Positions 8,942 through 17,502 of a stretch of 46,295 nucleotides of DNA are shown here, one piece after another. Below the pieces are notes generated by a model. The model did not search any database and had not been told where the DNA came from. It saw nothing but the letters and a program-made list of their open reading frames with translations. The number at the start of each line of letters is the position of its first letter. Within the stretch, counting starts at the first letter, position 1. This DNA is from JAEUNX01 sp034004685 (GTDB taxonomy: Bacteria > Pseudomonadota > Gammaproteobacteria > Burkholderiales > Rhodocyclaceae): positions 1 to 46,295 of the forward strand of contig JAVEWG010000030.1 of assembly GCA_034004685.1 (NCBI GenBank), given 5' to 3'. The translations under genes and the position numbers were made by a program.

Positions 8942-10807
8942 TTAGTTGTTCGAGGGTTTCCAGACCTGGCCGATGGACAAACCATCGAGCTTGCGACGAC
9001 GGCCATAGACCAGATTCACCAGCATCCGCGACACCAGCACGGCGCTGAACATGGAGGTGAGAATCCCCAGGCAATGCACCACCGCGAAACCCCGCACCGG
9101 CCCGGAACCAAAGACCAGCAAGGCAATACCGGCGATGAGGGTGGTGATGTTGGAATCCAGGATGGTATCGAAGGCCCGCTCGTAGCCGGCGGTGATGGCC
9201 GCCTGGGGCGTGACCCCATTGCGCAACTCCTCCCGCACCCGCTCATTGATCAGCACATTGGCGTCGATGGCCATGCCCAGGGCCAGGGCCACCGCGGCGA
9301 TGCCCGGCAGGGTCAGGGTCGCCTGGAGCAGGGACAGAAGCGCCACCAGCAACAACAGGTTAGCCGCCAGGGCCAGCACCGAGATGAAGCCGAAGAGCAT
9401 GTAATAGGCGCTCATGAATACCGCGATGGCCACGAAACCCCACAGGGTGGAGTTGAAGCCCTTGGCGATGTTCTCTGCCCCCAGGCTGGGCCCCACGGTG
9501 CGCTCCTCGATGATTTCCATGGGTGCGGCAAGGGAGCCCGCCCGCAGCAGCAGCGCCGTATCGGTGGCTTCGGTGGTGCTCATCCGACCGGAGATCTGGA
9601 CCCGGCCGCCACCAATTTCGCCGCGGATCACCGGAGCGGTGATGACTTCACCCTTGCCCTTTTCGATGAGCAGGATGGCCATCCGCTTGTTCACGTTCTC
9701 CCGGGTCACGTCCCGGAAGATCCGGGCGCCAGCTGCGTCCAAGGTGAGATGGACGGCCGGCTCATGGGTCTGGCCATCAAAGCCGGGCTGGGCATCGGTG
9801 AGACGATCGCCGGTCAATACCACCTGCTTCTTGACCAGCAGAGGCCGGCCACCCCGCTCGGTGTAGAGCTCGGTACCCGGGGGCACCACCCCGCCCGCCA
9901 AGGCATCCTCCAGGGCACCAGGGCTGTCGTCCACCAGACGCACCTCAAGGGTAGCGGTGCGGCCCAGAATATCCTTGGCCTTGGCCACATCCTGGACCCC
10001 GGGGAGCTGCACCACGATCCGGTCGGCGCCCTGCTGTTGAATCACCGGCTCGGCCACCCCCAGTTCGTTGATCCGGTTATGCAGGGTGGTGATGTTCTGC
10101 TTGATGGCGAATTCCTGAATCTTCAGGCGGGCCGGAGGGGTGAGGGTGGCGATGAGCCTGAACTCTTGCCCGTCGTCCCGCTCGGCCAGTTGCAGGTCGC
10201 TCGTGGAGGCGCTGATGGCGTTGCGGCCGGCATCCCGGGTCGCAGCATCCCGAAACCGCACCTGAACGGTCTGCCCGTCCCGGGCGATGCCCCCATGGCG
10301 CACGTTCTTGTCCCTCAACACGGTGCGCAAGTCGGCGGAGATGGAATCCAGGCGCTTGGCCACCGCCCCCTCCATATCCACTTGCAGCAGGAAGTGCACC
10401 CCACCCCGCAGATCCAGCCCCAGGTACATGGGCAAGGCATGGATAGAAGTCAGCCAAGCCGGCGAGGCGGACAGCAGGTTGAGGGCCACCACGTAGGACG
10501 GATCGGACGGATCCGGATTGAGGGCCCGCTCGATGGCGTCCTTGGCCTTGAGCTGCATATCCGGCGAGGCAAACCGCACCCGCACGCTGGCGGGATCGGA
10601 GAAGATCCCGGTGCTCTCGATCCCCGCCGCCTTGAGGGCGTCCCCGACCCGCCCGGTCATGGCGACGGCATCAAGCTTGAGCGTGGCCTTGGCGCTTGAA
10701 ATCTGGACTGCGGGCACCTCACCGTAGAAATTGGGCAGGGTGTAGAGCAGGCCCCAGATCAGCACCAGGCCGATCAGGAGATTCTTCCAAAGGGGGTATC
10801 GATTCAT
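8942..10807 (-). CDS. secD: Protein translocase subunit SecD
   Basis: The ATG at 10807 gives 621 residues starting MNRYPLWKN, the classical SecD N-terminus; the open frame extends ten codons further up, but those codons are not family-like. The protein has an N-terminal helix, a large periplasmic domain containing LGLDLRGGVHF, and a C-terminal bundle of five helices with the motif IDANVLINERVREE. SecD works with SecF in proton-driven protein export. It lies between yajC (73 bp upstream) and secF. Confidence 0.95.
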   Translation of the reverse strand: MNRYPLWKNLLIGLVLIWGLLYTLPNFYGEVPAVQISSAKATLKLDAVAMTGRVGDALKAAGIESTGIFSDPASVRVRFASPDMQLKAKDAIERALNPDPSDPSYVVALNLLSASPAWLTSIHALPMYLGLDLRGGVHFLLQVDMEGAVAKRLDSISADLRTVLRDKNVRHGGIARDGQTVQVRFRDAATRDAGRNAISASTSDLQLAERDDGQEFRLIATLTPPARLKIQEFAIKQNITTLHNRINELGVAEPVIQQQGADRIVVQLPGVQDVAKAKDILGRTATLEVRLVDDSPGALEDALAGGVVPPGTELYTERGGRPLLVKKQVVLTGDRLTDAQPGFDGQTHEPAVHLTLDAAGARIFRDVTRENVNKRMAILLIEKGKGEVITAPVIRGEIGGGRVQISGRMSTTEATDTALLLRAGSLAAPMEIIEERTVGPSLGAENIAKGFNSTLWGFVAIAVFMSAYYMLFGFISVLALAANLLLLVALLSLLQATLTLPGIAAVALALGMAIDANVLINERVREELRNGVTPQAAITAGYERAFDTILDSNITTLIAGIALLVFGSGPVRGFAVVHCLGILTSMFSAVLVSRMLVNLVYGRRRKLDGLSIGQVWKPSNN

Positions 10808-10880
10808 GATCAGGGAGGGTAATGGAGGGATGGGCAAAGACCCGGGGAGCAGGACGGCCCTTGCCGCCCGGACGGGAAGA

Positions 10881-11207
10881 TCAGAGGCTCTTGAGGGAAC
10901 CCTTGGGCAGCACGGTACCCACCGCCTGCTTCTGGAGCTTGACCCGCACGCCGTCAGCCACTTCTACCAGCAGGTAGGTCTCCCCCACCTCGGCGATCTT
11001 GCCGGCGATGCCCCCCTGGGTAATCACTTCGTCGCCCTTGGCCAGGGATTCCACCAAGGCCTTGTGTTCCTTGGCCTTTCTCATCTGGGGGCGGATCATC
11101 AGGAACCACAGCAGGGCGAACATGGCCACCATGGGCAGCAGCCCCATCAGGCCGCCGGTAGGGTCGCTGCTGGCAGCGGTCTGGGCGTAGGCGTTGGAAA
11201 TCAGCAC
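10881..11207 (-). CDS. yajC: Preprotein translocase subunit YajC
   Basis: This is a 108-residue single-helix membrane protein. The N-terminus is MLISNAYAQ, the membrane segment is about residues 20-40 and is followed by the motif MIRPQMRKAKEH, and a cytoplasmic KOW-like tail contains GDEVITQGGIAGKI. The start codon is GTG at 11207, with a GGAG ribosome site upstream. It is an accessory protein of the SecDF complex, placed between tgt and secD as in most proteobacteria. Confidence 0.95.
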   Translation of the reverse strand: MLISNAYAQTAASSDPTGGLMGLLPMVAMFALLWFLMIRPQMRKAKEHKALVESLAKGDEVITQGGIAGKIAEVGETYLLVEVADGVRVKLQKQAVGTVLPKGSLKSL

Positions 11208-11280
11208 GTTTCAACTCCAAGGGGTGAATTTCAAAGCGGGCGATTATAGCAGTAGCCCACGACCGCTCCTTGACAGCAAA

Positions 11281-12393
11281 TCAGCGGGGATCCCGAGCTC
11301 GGTCGGCGGCGAAGCGGGCCCGGAAGCCGGCGAAATCTCCGGACTCGATGGCGGACCGCATTTCACCGGTCAACACCTGGTAGTAGCGCAGGTTGTGGAT
11401 GGTGTTGAGCATGCTGCCGAGTATCTCGCCAGTGCGGTGCAGATGATGGAGGTAACTGCGGGTGAAATTGCGGCAGGTATAGCAATCGCAGGACTCGTCC
11501 AGGGGACGGGTATCGTCCTTGTGGCGGGCGTTCTTGATCTTCACATCGCCATAGCGGGTAAACAGCCAGCCGTTCCTGGCGTTGCGGGTGGGCATCACGC
11601 AGTCGAACATGTCGACGCCCCGGGCTACCGACTCCACGATGTCCTCCGGGGTGCCCACCCCCATCAGATAGCGGGGCTTATCCGCCGGCAGGCGCGGTGC
11701 GGTATGGGCCAGGATCCGTCGCATGTCCTCCTTCGGCTCCCCCACCGACAGGCCGCCAATGGCATAGCCGTGGAAGCCGATGTCGGTAAGGCCCGCCAGG
11801 GATTCGTCCCGCAGATTCTCGTACATTCCTCCCTGGACGATCCCGAACAGGGCGTTGGGATTTTCCAGTCGGTCGAATTCCGTGCGGGAACGCCGGGCCC
11901 AGCGCAAAGACAAGCGCATGGACTTGGCGGCCTCCTCCTCGCTGGCCGGGTAGGGCGTGCACTCGTCGAAGATCATCGCCACGTCGGCGTTGAGCACCCC
12001 CTGGATTTCCATGGAAATTTCCGGAGTCAGGAATAGTTTGGCGCCGTCGATGGGGGAGGAAAACCTGACGCCCTCCTCGCTGATCTTGCGCAGGGCCCCC
12101 AGGGAAAACACCTGAAACCCCCCGGAGTCCGTGAGAATCGGCTTGTCCCAGGCCATGAACCGGTGCAGCCCGCCGTGGTGGCGGACAATCTCCAGCCCAG
12201 GCCGCAGCCATAAGTGAAAAGTATTGCCCAGACAGATCTGAGCCCCGATCTCCGTCAGGCTGGCCGGCGTCATGGCCTTGACGGTGCCATAGGTGCCCAC
12301 CGGCATGAAGACGGGAGTCTGGACCACGCCATGGTTGAGGGTGAGTTGGCCCCGGCGGGCCTGGCCGTCGGTGGCGAGGAGGTCAAATTTCAT
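11281..12393 (-). CDS. tgt: tRNA-guanine(34) transglycosylase Tgt
   Basis: This 370-residue enzyme exchanges guanine 34 for preQ1 in GUN-anticodon tRNAs, part of queuosine synthesis. It has the substrate loop TDSGGFQVFS with D89, the catalytic aspartate D264 in MFDCVMPTRNARNG, and the zinc site formed by C302, C304, C307 and a histidine near 316-317 (SCDCYTC...YLHHL). Its ATG overlaps the queA stop by 4 bp (ATGA), so the two queuosine genes are translationally coupled. Confidence 0.96.
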   Translation of the reverse strand: MKFDLLATDGQARRGQLTLNHGVVQTPVFMPVGTYGTVKAMTPASLTEIGAQICLGNTFHLWLRPGLEIVRHHGGLHRFMAWDKPILTDSGGFQVFSLGALRKISEEGVRFSSPIDGAKLFLTPEISMEIQGVLNADVAMIFDECTPYPASEEEAAKSMRLSLRWARRSRTEFDRLENPNALFGIVQGGMYENLRDESLAGLTDIGFHGYAIGGLSVGEPKEDMRRILAHTAPRLPADKPRYLMGVGTPEDIVESVARGVDMFDCVMPTRNARNGWLFTRYGDVKIKNARHKDDTRPLDESCDCYTCRNFTRSYLHHLHRTGEILGSMLNTIHNLRYYQVLTGEMRSAIESGDFAGFRARFAADRARDPR

Positions 12394-13421
12394 GATGCAC
12401 GATGGGTTAGGAACATGGCGTCGCCATAGCTGAAGAATCGGTAGCCGCTGTCGATGGCGTGGGTGTAGGCCGCTCGGATGGTTTCCAGGCCGGCAAAGGC
12501 CGAGACCAGCATCAGCAAGGTGGATTTGGGCAGATGGAAATTGGTCACCAGGGCATCCACCACCCGGAACCGGAAGCCCGGCATGATGAAAATCTCGGTC
12601 TCCCCCACCCCGGCGGTCAATGGCCCCTCCTGGGCGGCGGCCTCCAGGGCGCGCAGGCTGGTGGTACCCACCGCGATGACCCGCCCACCCCTGGCGCGGG
12701 CCGCCTCGATGGCGGCCACCGTTTCCGCCGGCAGGATATAACGTTCCCGGTGCATGCGGTGTTCGGACAGGTCGTGGACCCGCACCGGCTGGAAGGTCCC
12801 CGCCCCCACGTGGAGGGTCAGATAGGCGGTCGTCACCCCGGTGGCGGCCAAGCGCCCCAGCAGGGTCTGGTCGAAATGCAAGCCGGCGGTGGGGGCCGCG
12901 ACAGAGCCCGGATGACGGGCGAACACCGTCTGATAGCGGGTCTCGTCAGCCGCTCCGGCGTCCCTGACGATATAGGGGGGCAAGGGCAGCTTGCCGTGGC
13001 GCTCCAGCAGGTCGAAAAGACTTTCCCGATCGGGAAAGCGCAGATGATAAAACTCCCCGACCCGGCCTAGCACCGTCACGTCGAAGGCATCGGCCAGGCG
13101 AATCAGGCTGCCCGCCCGCGGGGGCTTGCTCGCCCGGACCTGAGCCAGGGCTTCGTGGGAACCGACGGCGCGCTCCACCAGCACCTCCACCTGCCCCCCG
13201 GTCTCCTTGACCCCATGGAGCCGCGCATGGATCACCCGGCTATCGTTGAAGACCAGAAGGTCCCCTGGCCGCAGCCAGGCAGGCAGGTCAGTGAATGCCT
13301 GATCATGGAGCGTCGGGCCGTCCACCACCAGCAGGCGGCTGGCGCTGCGTTCCGTTAATGGCGCCTGAGCAATTGCTTCGGGCGGGAGGTGGTAATCAAA
13401 ATCGTCCAGGGTCAAGGACAT
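12390..13421 (-). CDS. queA: S-adenosylmethionine:tRNA ribosyltransferase-isomerase QueA
   Basis: The ATG at 13421 gives 343 residues beginning MSLTLDDFDYHLPPEAIAQ, a typical QueA start; the frame is open upstream across the tRNA-Leu region, but that is not coding. Typical motifs are FNDSRVIHARL, RYQTVFARHPGSVAAPTAGLHF and NFHLPKSTLLMLVSAF. QueA transfers the ribose part of SAM to preQ1 in tRNA to form epoxyqueuosine. It is the first gene of queA-tgt-yajC-secD-secF. Confidence 0.96.
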   Translation of the reverse strand: MSLTLDDFDYHLPPEAIAQAPLTERSASRLLVVDGPTLHDQAFTDLPAWLRPGDLLVFNDSRVIHARLHGVKETGGQVEVLVERAVGSHEALAQVRASKPPRAGSLIRLADAFDVTVLGRVGEFYHLRFPDRESLFDLLERHGKLPLPPYIVRDAGAADETRYQTVFARHPGSVAAPTAGLHFDQTLLGRLAATGVTTAYLTLHVGAGTFQPVRVHDLSEHRMHRERYILPAETVAAIEAARARGGRVIAVGTTSLRALEAAAQEGPLTAGVGETEIFIMPGFRFRVVDALVTNFHLPKSTLLMLVSAFAGLETIRAAYTHAIDSGYRFFSYGDAMFLTHRAS

Positions 13422-13425
13422 CGGC

Positions 13426-13454
13426 TTGCTGTGCTCCAAGGAATATCGGATAAT
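13426..13454 (+). promoter_or_regulatory. Sigma-70 promoter of tRNA-Leu
   Basis: A TTGCTG -35 box at 13426-13431 and a GATAAT -10 box at 13449-13454 are separated by exactly 17 bp. A GC-rich discriminator follows, and the mature tRNA starts at 13471. The -35 box lies just upstream of the queA start codon on the other strand. Confidence 0.6.
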
Positions 13455-13470
13455 CGCGGCCCTTACCCGT

Positions 13471-13555
13471 GCCGGGGTGGCGGAATCGGTAGACGCAGCG
13501 GATTCAAAATCCGCCGCCGCAAGGTGTACGAGTTCGAGTCTCGTCCCCGGCACCA
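13471..13555 (+). tRNA. tRNA-Leu(CAA)
   Basis: This is an 85-nt tRNA with encoded CCA. The acceptor stem GCCGGGG (13471-13477) pairs with CCCCGGC (13545-13551), the discriminator is A13552 and CCA is at 13553-13555. The anticodon stem GCGGA/TCCGC encloses the loop TTCAAAA with anticodon CAA at 13505-13507, which reads the UUG codon. A class II long variable arm and the T-loop GTTCGAGTC are present. No integrated element is seen at its 3' end. Confidence 0.97.
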
Positions 13556-13674
13556 AATGAAGGGTCAGCGATCGCGAAGGGCGAGATCTTAGCGATCGAA
13601 TGGCCCGCTGCAAAGCCACGCATTTCAGGCGACGGGCCGCCGCTACGGCCTGGCCCTTTCCCGCCCCGCCAGTC

Positions 13675-14616
13675 ATGGAACTCGACCCCCAAGCCCGCGC
13701 CTTGCTCGACATGGTCTATCGTATAGGCGCGCCCCGTTTCCATGAGCTAACGGTGGCCCAGGCGCGCCAGTCCATGCAAAAGATGCTGGTCGCCTTCCGG
13801 CCAGAGGCTCCGCCGGTGGCCTCGGTCTCCGACGTGCCCATCCCGCGCCCGGACGGCACCGCCCTCCTGGCCCGATACTACCGCCCCCTCCACGCCTCCC
13901 CCGAGTCCAAGCTGCCAGTGCTGGTGTATTTCCATGGCGGCGGCTGGTGTATCGGCGATGTGGCCGGCTATGACGTGCTCTGCCGGCAGCTGGCCAACGC
14001 ATCGGGCTGGGCGGTATTGTCGGTGGATTATCGGCTGGCGCCGGAACACCCCTTTCCCGCCGCCCTGGACGACGCCCTGCTGGCCACCGACTGGGTTGCC
14101 GACAACGCCGATCTGCTCGAGGCAGACCCGCTCCATATCGCCCTCGGCGGCGACAGCGCCGGCGGCAACCTCAGCATCGTGACGGCCCTGCGGGCCCGGG
14201 ACCGGGGCTTTCCCGCCCTGTGCCACCTCAGCCTGATCTATCCATGCACTGAAATCCTCAGCCAACGGGCCTCCCGGACCCGCTTTGCCGACGGCTACTT
14301 TCTCGATCTGGAAACCCTGGACTGGTTTTTTAGGCGCTATCTGCAGGAGGGCAACACTGAGGACTGGCGGGCTTCACCCATGCGAGCGGCCTCCCTTGCC
14401 GGACTTCCCCCCATATTCCTGGTTACCGCCAGCTGCGACCCCCTCACCGATGACTGTCTGGCCTTTGCCGAGCGAGTCAGGGAATCCGGCGGCGAAGTGG
14501 AGCACCTGCCGGTAGCCGGGATGGTCCACGGCTTTCTCCCCCTGGGAAAACTCTTCCCCCAGGCGGACGCCACTCTGGAGGCCATCGCCGCGGCCCTGGC
14601 CCGAACCGCCACCTGA
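13675..14616 (+). CDS. Alpha/beta hydrolase, HSL-type (family IV) esterase
   Basis: From ATG 13675 the protein has 313 residues, the usual size of this family; the open frame starts 75 bp earlier, but those codons are not family-like. It has the oxyanion-hole motif HGGGW (near 86-90) and the nucleophile elbow GDSAGG. The acid residue is likely the D of CDPLTDD, and the histidine is in GMVHGF near the C-terminus. The enzyme should hydrolyse short acyl esters in the cytoplasm; the substrate is unknown. It follows the tRNA-Leu gene, converges on nirE with a 4-bp gap, and has no visible functional link to the nir genes. The ribosome site is weak, so the start is uncertain. Confidence 0.85.
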   Translation: MELDPQARALLDMVYRIGAPRFHELTVAQARQSMQKMLVAFRPEAPPVASVSDVPIPRPDGTALLARYYRPLHASPESKLPVLVYFHGGGWCIGDVAGYDVLCRQLANASGWAVLSVDYRLAPEHPFPAALDDALLATDWVADNADLLEADPLHIALGGDSAGGNLSIVTALRARDRGFPALCHLSLIYPCTEILSQRASRTRFADGYFLDLETLDWFFRRYLQEGNTEDWRASPMRAASLAGLPPIFLVTASCDPLTDDCLAFAERVRESGGEVEHLPVAGMVHGFLPLGKLFPQADATLEAIAAALARTAT

Positions 14617-14620
14617 CCCC

Positions 14621-15559
14621 TCAGGCGGCGGCCGGCGCCTTCTCGAACCAGTTCAGGCGAGCCGACAGGCGCACCACCTCCCCCACCACCAACAGGGCTG
14701 GCGGCCGCAGGCCGGCCTGACGCACGGCCTCCGGCAAGGTGGCCAGCGTCGCGGCGATGGTCCGCTGACGCACGGTGGTCCCGTGGCGGACCGCCGCCGC
14801 AGGGGTATCGGGGGACAGGCCGTGGGAGATCAGCTGCCGGCTGATCTCCGGCAGTGCCCCGATTCCCATATAAATCACGACGGTCTGCCGCGGCCGGGCC
14901 AGGGCCGGCCAATCCAGATCCGCGGTACCATCCTTCAGGTGGCCCGTGGCGAACACGCAGGACTGGGCGAAATCCCGATGGGTCAGGGGAATGCCGGCAT
15001 AGGCCGAAACCCCGGAGGCCGCGGTCACCCCCGGCACTACCTCGAAACCCACGCCACCGGCGATGAGCTCCTCGATTTCCTCCCCGCCCCGGCCAAACAC
15101 AAAGGGATCCCCCCCCTTCAGGCGCACCACCCGCCGACCCGAGCGGGCCAGCTTCACCAGCAGGCGGTTGATCTCTTCCTGGGGCAGGGTATGGCGCCCG
15201 GCCTCCTTGCCCACGTAAATCCGCTCTGCCTGGGGCGGGGCCAGATCCACGATCCCGGGCCCCACCAGGTTGTCGTACACCACGCACTCGGCTCCCGCCA
15301 GCAGGCGGGCAGCACGCAGGGTCAGGAGCTCGGGATCCCCCGGCCCGGCCCCCACCAGGGCTACATGCCCCTTCGTCTTGCCGACCGATGAAGTCGATCC
15401 GGGAGCACGATCCGAATCGTGGCCATTAAACCCGAGGGTGCGCAGCCCGACTCCCCGGGCTTCACAATGGCTTTCAGCCCACGCGGCAAGCTGGGCCAGG
15501 TCGGCCCAGGTGGCAGGGGGCAAAAAAGCGCGGTCAGAAACAAGGGCGGGGGCTTTCAT
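14621..15559 (-). CDS. nirE: Uroporphyrinogen-III C-methyltransferase (NirE/CobA)
   Basis: This 312-residue protein carries the SUMT domain from about residue 64: VALVGAGPGDPELLTL, the VVYDNLV segment, VRLKGGDPFVFGRGGEE and the VVPGVTAASG motif. The enzyme methylates uroporphyrinogen III twice to give precorrin-2, the entry to siroheme and thus heme d1. Placement divergent from nirS and next to an FNR-type box indicates the denitrification-specific NirE rather than a general CobA. It is unusual in having a 63-residue N-terminal extension of no recognised fold; the frame contains no ATG closer to the SUMT domain. Confidence 0.88.
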   Translation of the reverse strand: MKAPALVSDRAFLPPATWADLAQLAAWAESHCEARGVGLRTLGFNGHDSDRAPGSTSSVGKTKGHVALVGAGPGDPELLTLRAARLLAGAECVVYDNLVGPGIVDLAPPQAERIYVGKEAGRHTLPQEEINRLLVKLARSGRRVVRLKGGDPFVFGRGGEEIEELIAGGVGFEVVPGVTAASGVSAYAGIPLTHRDFAQSCVFATGHLKDGTADLDWPALARPRQTVVIYMGIGALPEISRQLISHGLSPDTPAAAVRHGTTVRQRTIAATLATLPEAVRQAGLRPPALLVVGEVVRLSARLNWFEKAPAAA

Positions 15560-15616
15560 GGGCGTACCTCGCGATCAAGTGCGGCCGAATGTAGCAGTGC
15601 GCTCGCATTTTTCAGA

Positions 15617-15630
15617 TTGATACCCATCAA
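15617..15630. promoter_or_regulatory. FNR/Dnr-type box shared by nirE and nirS
   Basis: TTGATACCCATCAA is a perfect TTGAT-N4-ATCAA palindrome in the 157-bp gap between divergent nirE and nirS. With the box at -41.5, the nirS start site is predicted near 15665 with a weak -10 (TACCTT, 15654-15659). The nirE start site is predicted near 15582 with -10 TACATT (minus strand, 15593-15588). One site could therefore activate both genes. Confidence 0.82.
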
Positions 15631-15716
15631 GGACTCAGGGTCTCCCAAACAACTACCTTCCGCACCAGCAAGAGAAGGCTTTTCAATATCGGTTAATCAC
15701 AAGAGGGAGGTTCACC

Positions 15717-17399
15717 ATGACGATCCGTGGAAAATGGTTTGCGGGCGCCTTTGTTGCCGCTGCGCTGCCGCTTGCCATCAGCAGCGTTTTCGCCCAGGAA
15801 GCGCCGTCCATGACGGCGGACGAGAAGGCCCAGGCCAAGAAGATCTACTTCGAGCGCTGCGCCGGCTGTCACGGCGTGCTGCGCAAAGGTGCCACGGGCA
15901 AGAACCTGGAACCCCACTGGACCAAGAAGCTGAAGGACGGCTCCACCCAGGAAGGCGGCACCCTCAAGCTGGGCCAGGCCCGCCTTGAAAAGATCATCGG
16001 CTACGGCACCGAAGGCGGGATGGTGAACTTTGATGACATCCTGAGCAAGGATGAAATCACCCTGATGTCCAAGTACATCCAGAACACCCCGGATGTGCCG
16101 CCGGAGTATAGCTTCAAGGACACCATGGATTCCTGGAAGGTCATCGTGCCGGTGGACCAGCGGCCCACCAAGCAGATGAACAGCTTCAACCTGAAGAACA
16201 TGTTCTCGGTGACCCTGCGGGACACCGGCGAGGTGGCCCTGATCGACGGCGACACCAAGGAAATCCGCAGCATCGTCAAGACTGGCTACGCGGTGCATAT
16301 CTCCCGCCTGTCCAAGTCCGGCCGCTATGTGTACGTGATTGGCCGGGATGGCCGCCTGTCCCTCATCGACCTGTGGATGGAAAAACCCGCGGTGGTAGCC
16401 GAAGTCAAGGTCGGCTTTGACGCCCGCTCCGTGGATACCTCCAAGTTCAAGGGTTACGACGACAAATACGCCATCGCCGGTTCCTACTGGCCGCCCCAGT
16501 ACGTGATCATGGACGGCGACACCCTCAAGCCCCTCAAGGTGGTGTCCACCCGGGGGATGACCGTGGATGGGGAATACCACCCCGAGCCCCGGGTCGCCTC
16601 CATCGTTTCGTCCGAAATCAAGCCCGAGTGGGTGGTGAACATCAAGGAAACCGGCCAGATCCTGCTGGTGGACTACAGCGACATCAAGAACCTGAAGACC
16701 ACCACCATCGAATCCGCCAAGTTCCTGCATGATGGCGGCTGGGATGCCTCCAAGCGCTACTTCCTGGTGGCCGCCAACGCCTCCAACAAGATCGCCGCGG
16801 TGGATACCAAGACTGGCAAGCTGGCAGCCTTGATCGATACCGCCAAGATCCCCCACCCGGGTCGAGGCGCCAACTTCGTCCATCCCCAGTTCGGTCCCGT
16901 CTGGGCCACCGGCCACCTGGGTGCTGACGTTGTAACCTTGATCTCCACCCCCTCCGACGACAAGAAGTTTGCCAAGTACAAGGAGTTCAACTGGAAGGTC
17001 GTTCAGGAAATGAAACATGTTCCAGGCAACCTGTTCGTGAAGACCCATCCCAAGTCCAAGCATTTCTGGGCTGATTCGCCCCAGAACCCGGAAAAGGAAA
17101 CGGCTGAATCCGTTTCCGTGTGGGACATGGCCGATCTGTCCAAGCCCAAGAAGATCATCAACGTAGCCAAGGATTCCGGCCTGCCGGAAACCAAGGCGAC
17201 CCGCCGCGCGGTCCATCCGGAATACAGCGCCGATGGCTCCGAGGTGTGGATCTCCCTGTGGGGCGGCAAGACCGACCAGTCCGCCATCGTGGTCTATGAC
17301 GACAAGACCCTGGCCTTGAAGAAGGTGATCACCGATCCCAAGATGATCACCCCCACCGGCAAGTTCAACGTCTATAACACCCAGCACGACATCTATTAA
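15717..17399 (+). CDS. nirS: Cytochrome cd1 nitrite reductase NirS
   Basis: This 560-residue periplasmic enzyme reduces nitrite to nitric oxide. It has a signal peptide (1-26, ending VFAQ) and a cytochrome c domain with CAGCH at 48-52. The d1 propeller carries the proximal heme d1 ligand H194 (GYAVHISR) and the two catalytic-pocket histidines H338 (FLHDGG) and H389 (NFVHPQ). Length and motifs are complete. The GGGAGG ribosome site lies just before ATG 15717. It is the first gene of nirSTB, next to an FNR-type box. Two hairpins after the stop codon may make nirS the most abundant message of the operon. Confidence 0.98.
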   Translation: MTIRGKWFAGAFVAAALPLAISSVFAQEAPSMTADEKAQAKKIYFERCAGCHGVLRKGATGKNLEPHWTKKLKDGSTQEGGTLKLGQARLEKIIGYGTEGGMVNFDDILSKDEITLMSKYIQNTPDVPPEYSFKDTMDSWKVIVPVDQRPTKQMNSFNLKNMFSVTLRDTGEVALIDGDTKEIRSIVKTGYAVHISRLSKSGRYVYVIGRDGRLSLIDLWMEKPAVVAEVKVGFDARSVDTSKFKGYDDKYAIAGSYWPPQYVIMDGDTLKPLKVVSTRGMTVDGEYHPEPRVASIVSSEIKPEWVVNIKETGQILLVDYSDIKNLKTTTIESAKFLHDGGWDASKRYFLVAANASNKIAAVDTKTGKLAALIDTAKIPHPGRGANFVHPQFGPVWATGHLGADVVTLISTPSDDKKFAKYKEFNWKVVQEMKHVPGNLFVKTHPKSKHFWADSPQNPEKETAESVSVWDMADLSKPKKIINVAKDSGLPETKATRRAVHPEYSADGSEVWISLWGGKTDQSAIVVYDDKTLALKKVITDPKMITPTGKFNVYNTQHDIY

Positions 17400-17423
17400 G
17401 TGCTGGCAGCCCCCTGTGGGCCA

Positions 17424-17488
17424 GGCCGGGGGTGAAAATCCCCGGCCGGACTCTGTCACCCGACGCGGGCGCCTCTGGGCGCCCTTTT
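17424..17488 (+). terminator. Two hairpins between nirS and nirT (partial terminator/attenuator)
   Basis: The first stem pairs GGCCGGGG (17424-17431) with CCCCGGCC (17440-17447). The second pairs GGGCGCC (17467-17473) with GGCGCCC (17478-17484) and is followed directly by TTTT. The second resembles a weak intrinsic terminator. nirT starts 15 bp further on with no recognisable promoter of its own. Confidence 0.6.
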
Positions 17489-17502
17489 AAAGAGGAATCA
17501 CG

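Noticed and set aside
9074..10699. 541-codon plus-strand frame opposite secD
   Set aside because: Shadow of secD; His/Gln/Gly-rich translation without conserved sequence.
13556..13674. Possible integrase attachment site at the 3' end of tRNA-Leu
   Set aside because: No integrase, no repeat of the tRNA 3' end and no change of gene content are visible within the window.
15693..17459. 588-codon minus-strand frame opposite nirS
   Set aside because: Shadow of nirS; no recognisable motif and wrong codon-position composition.
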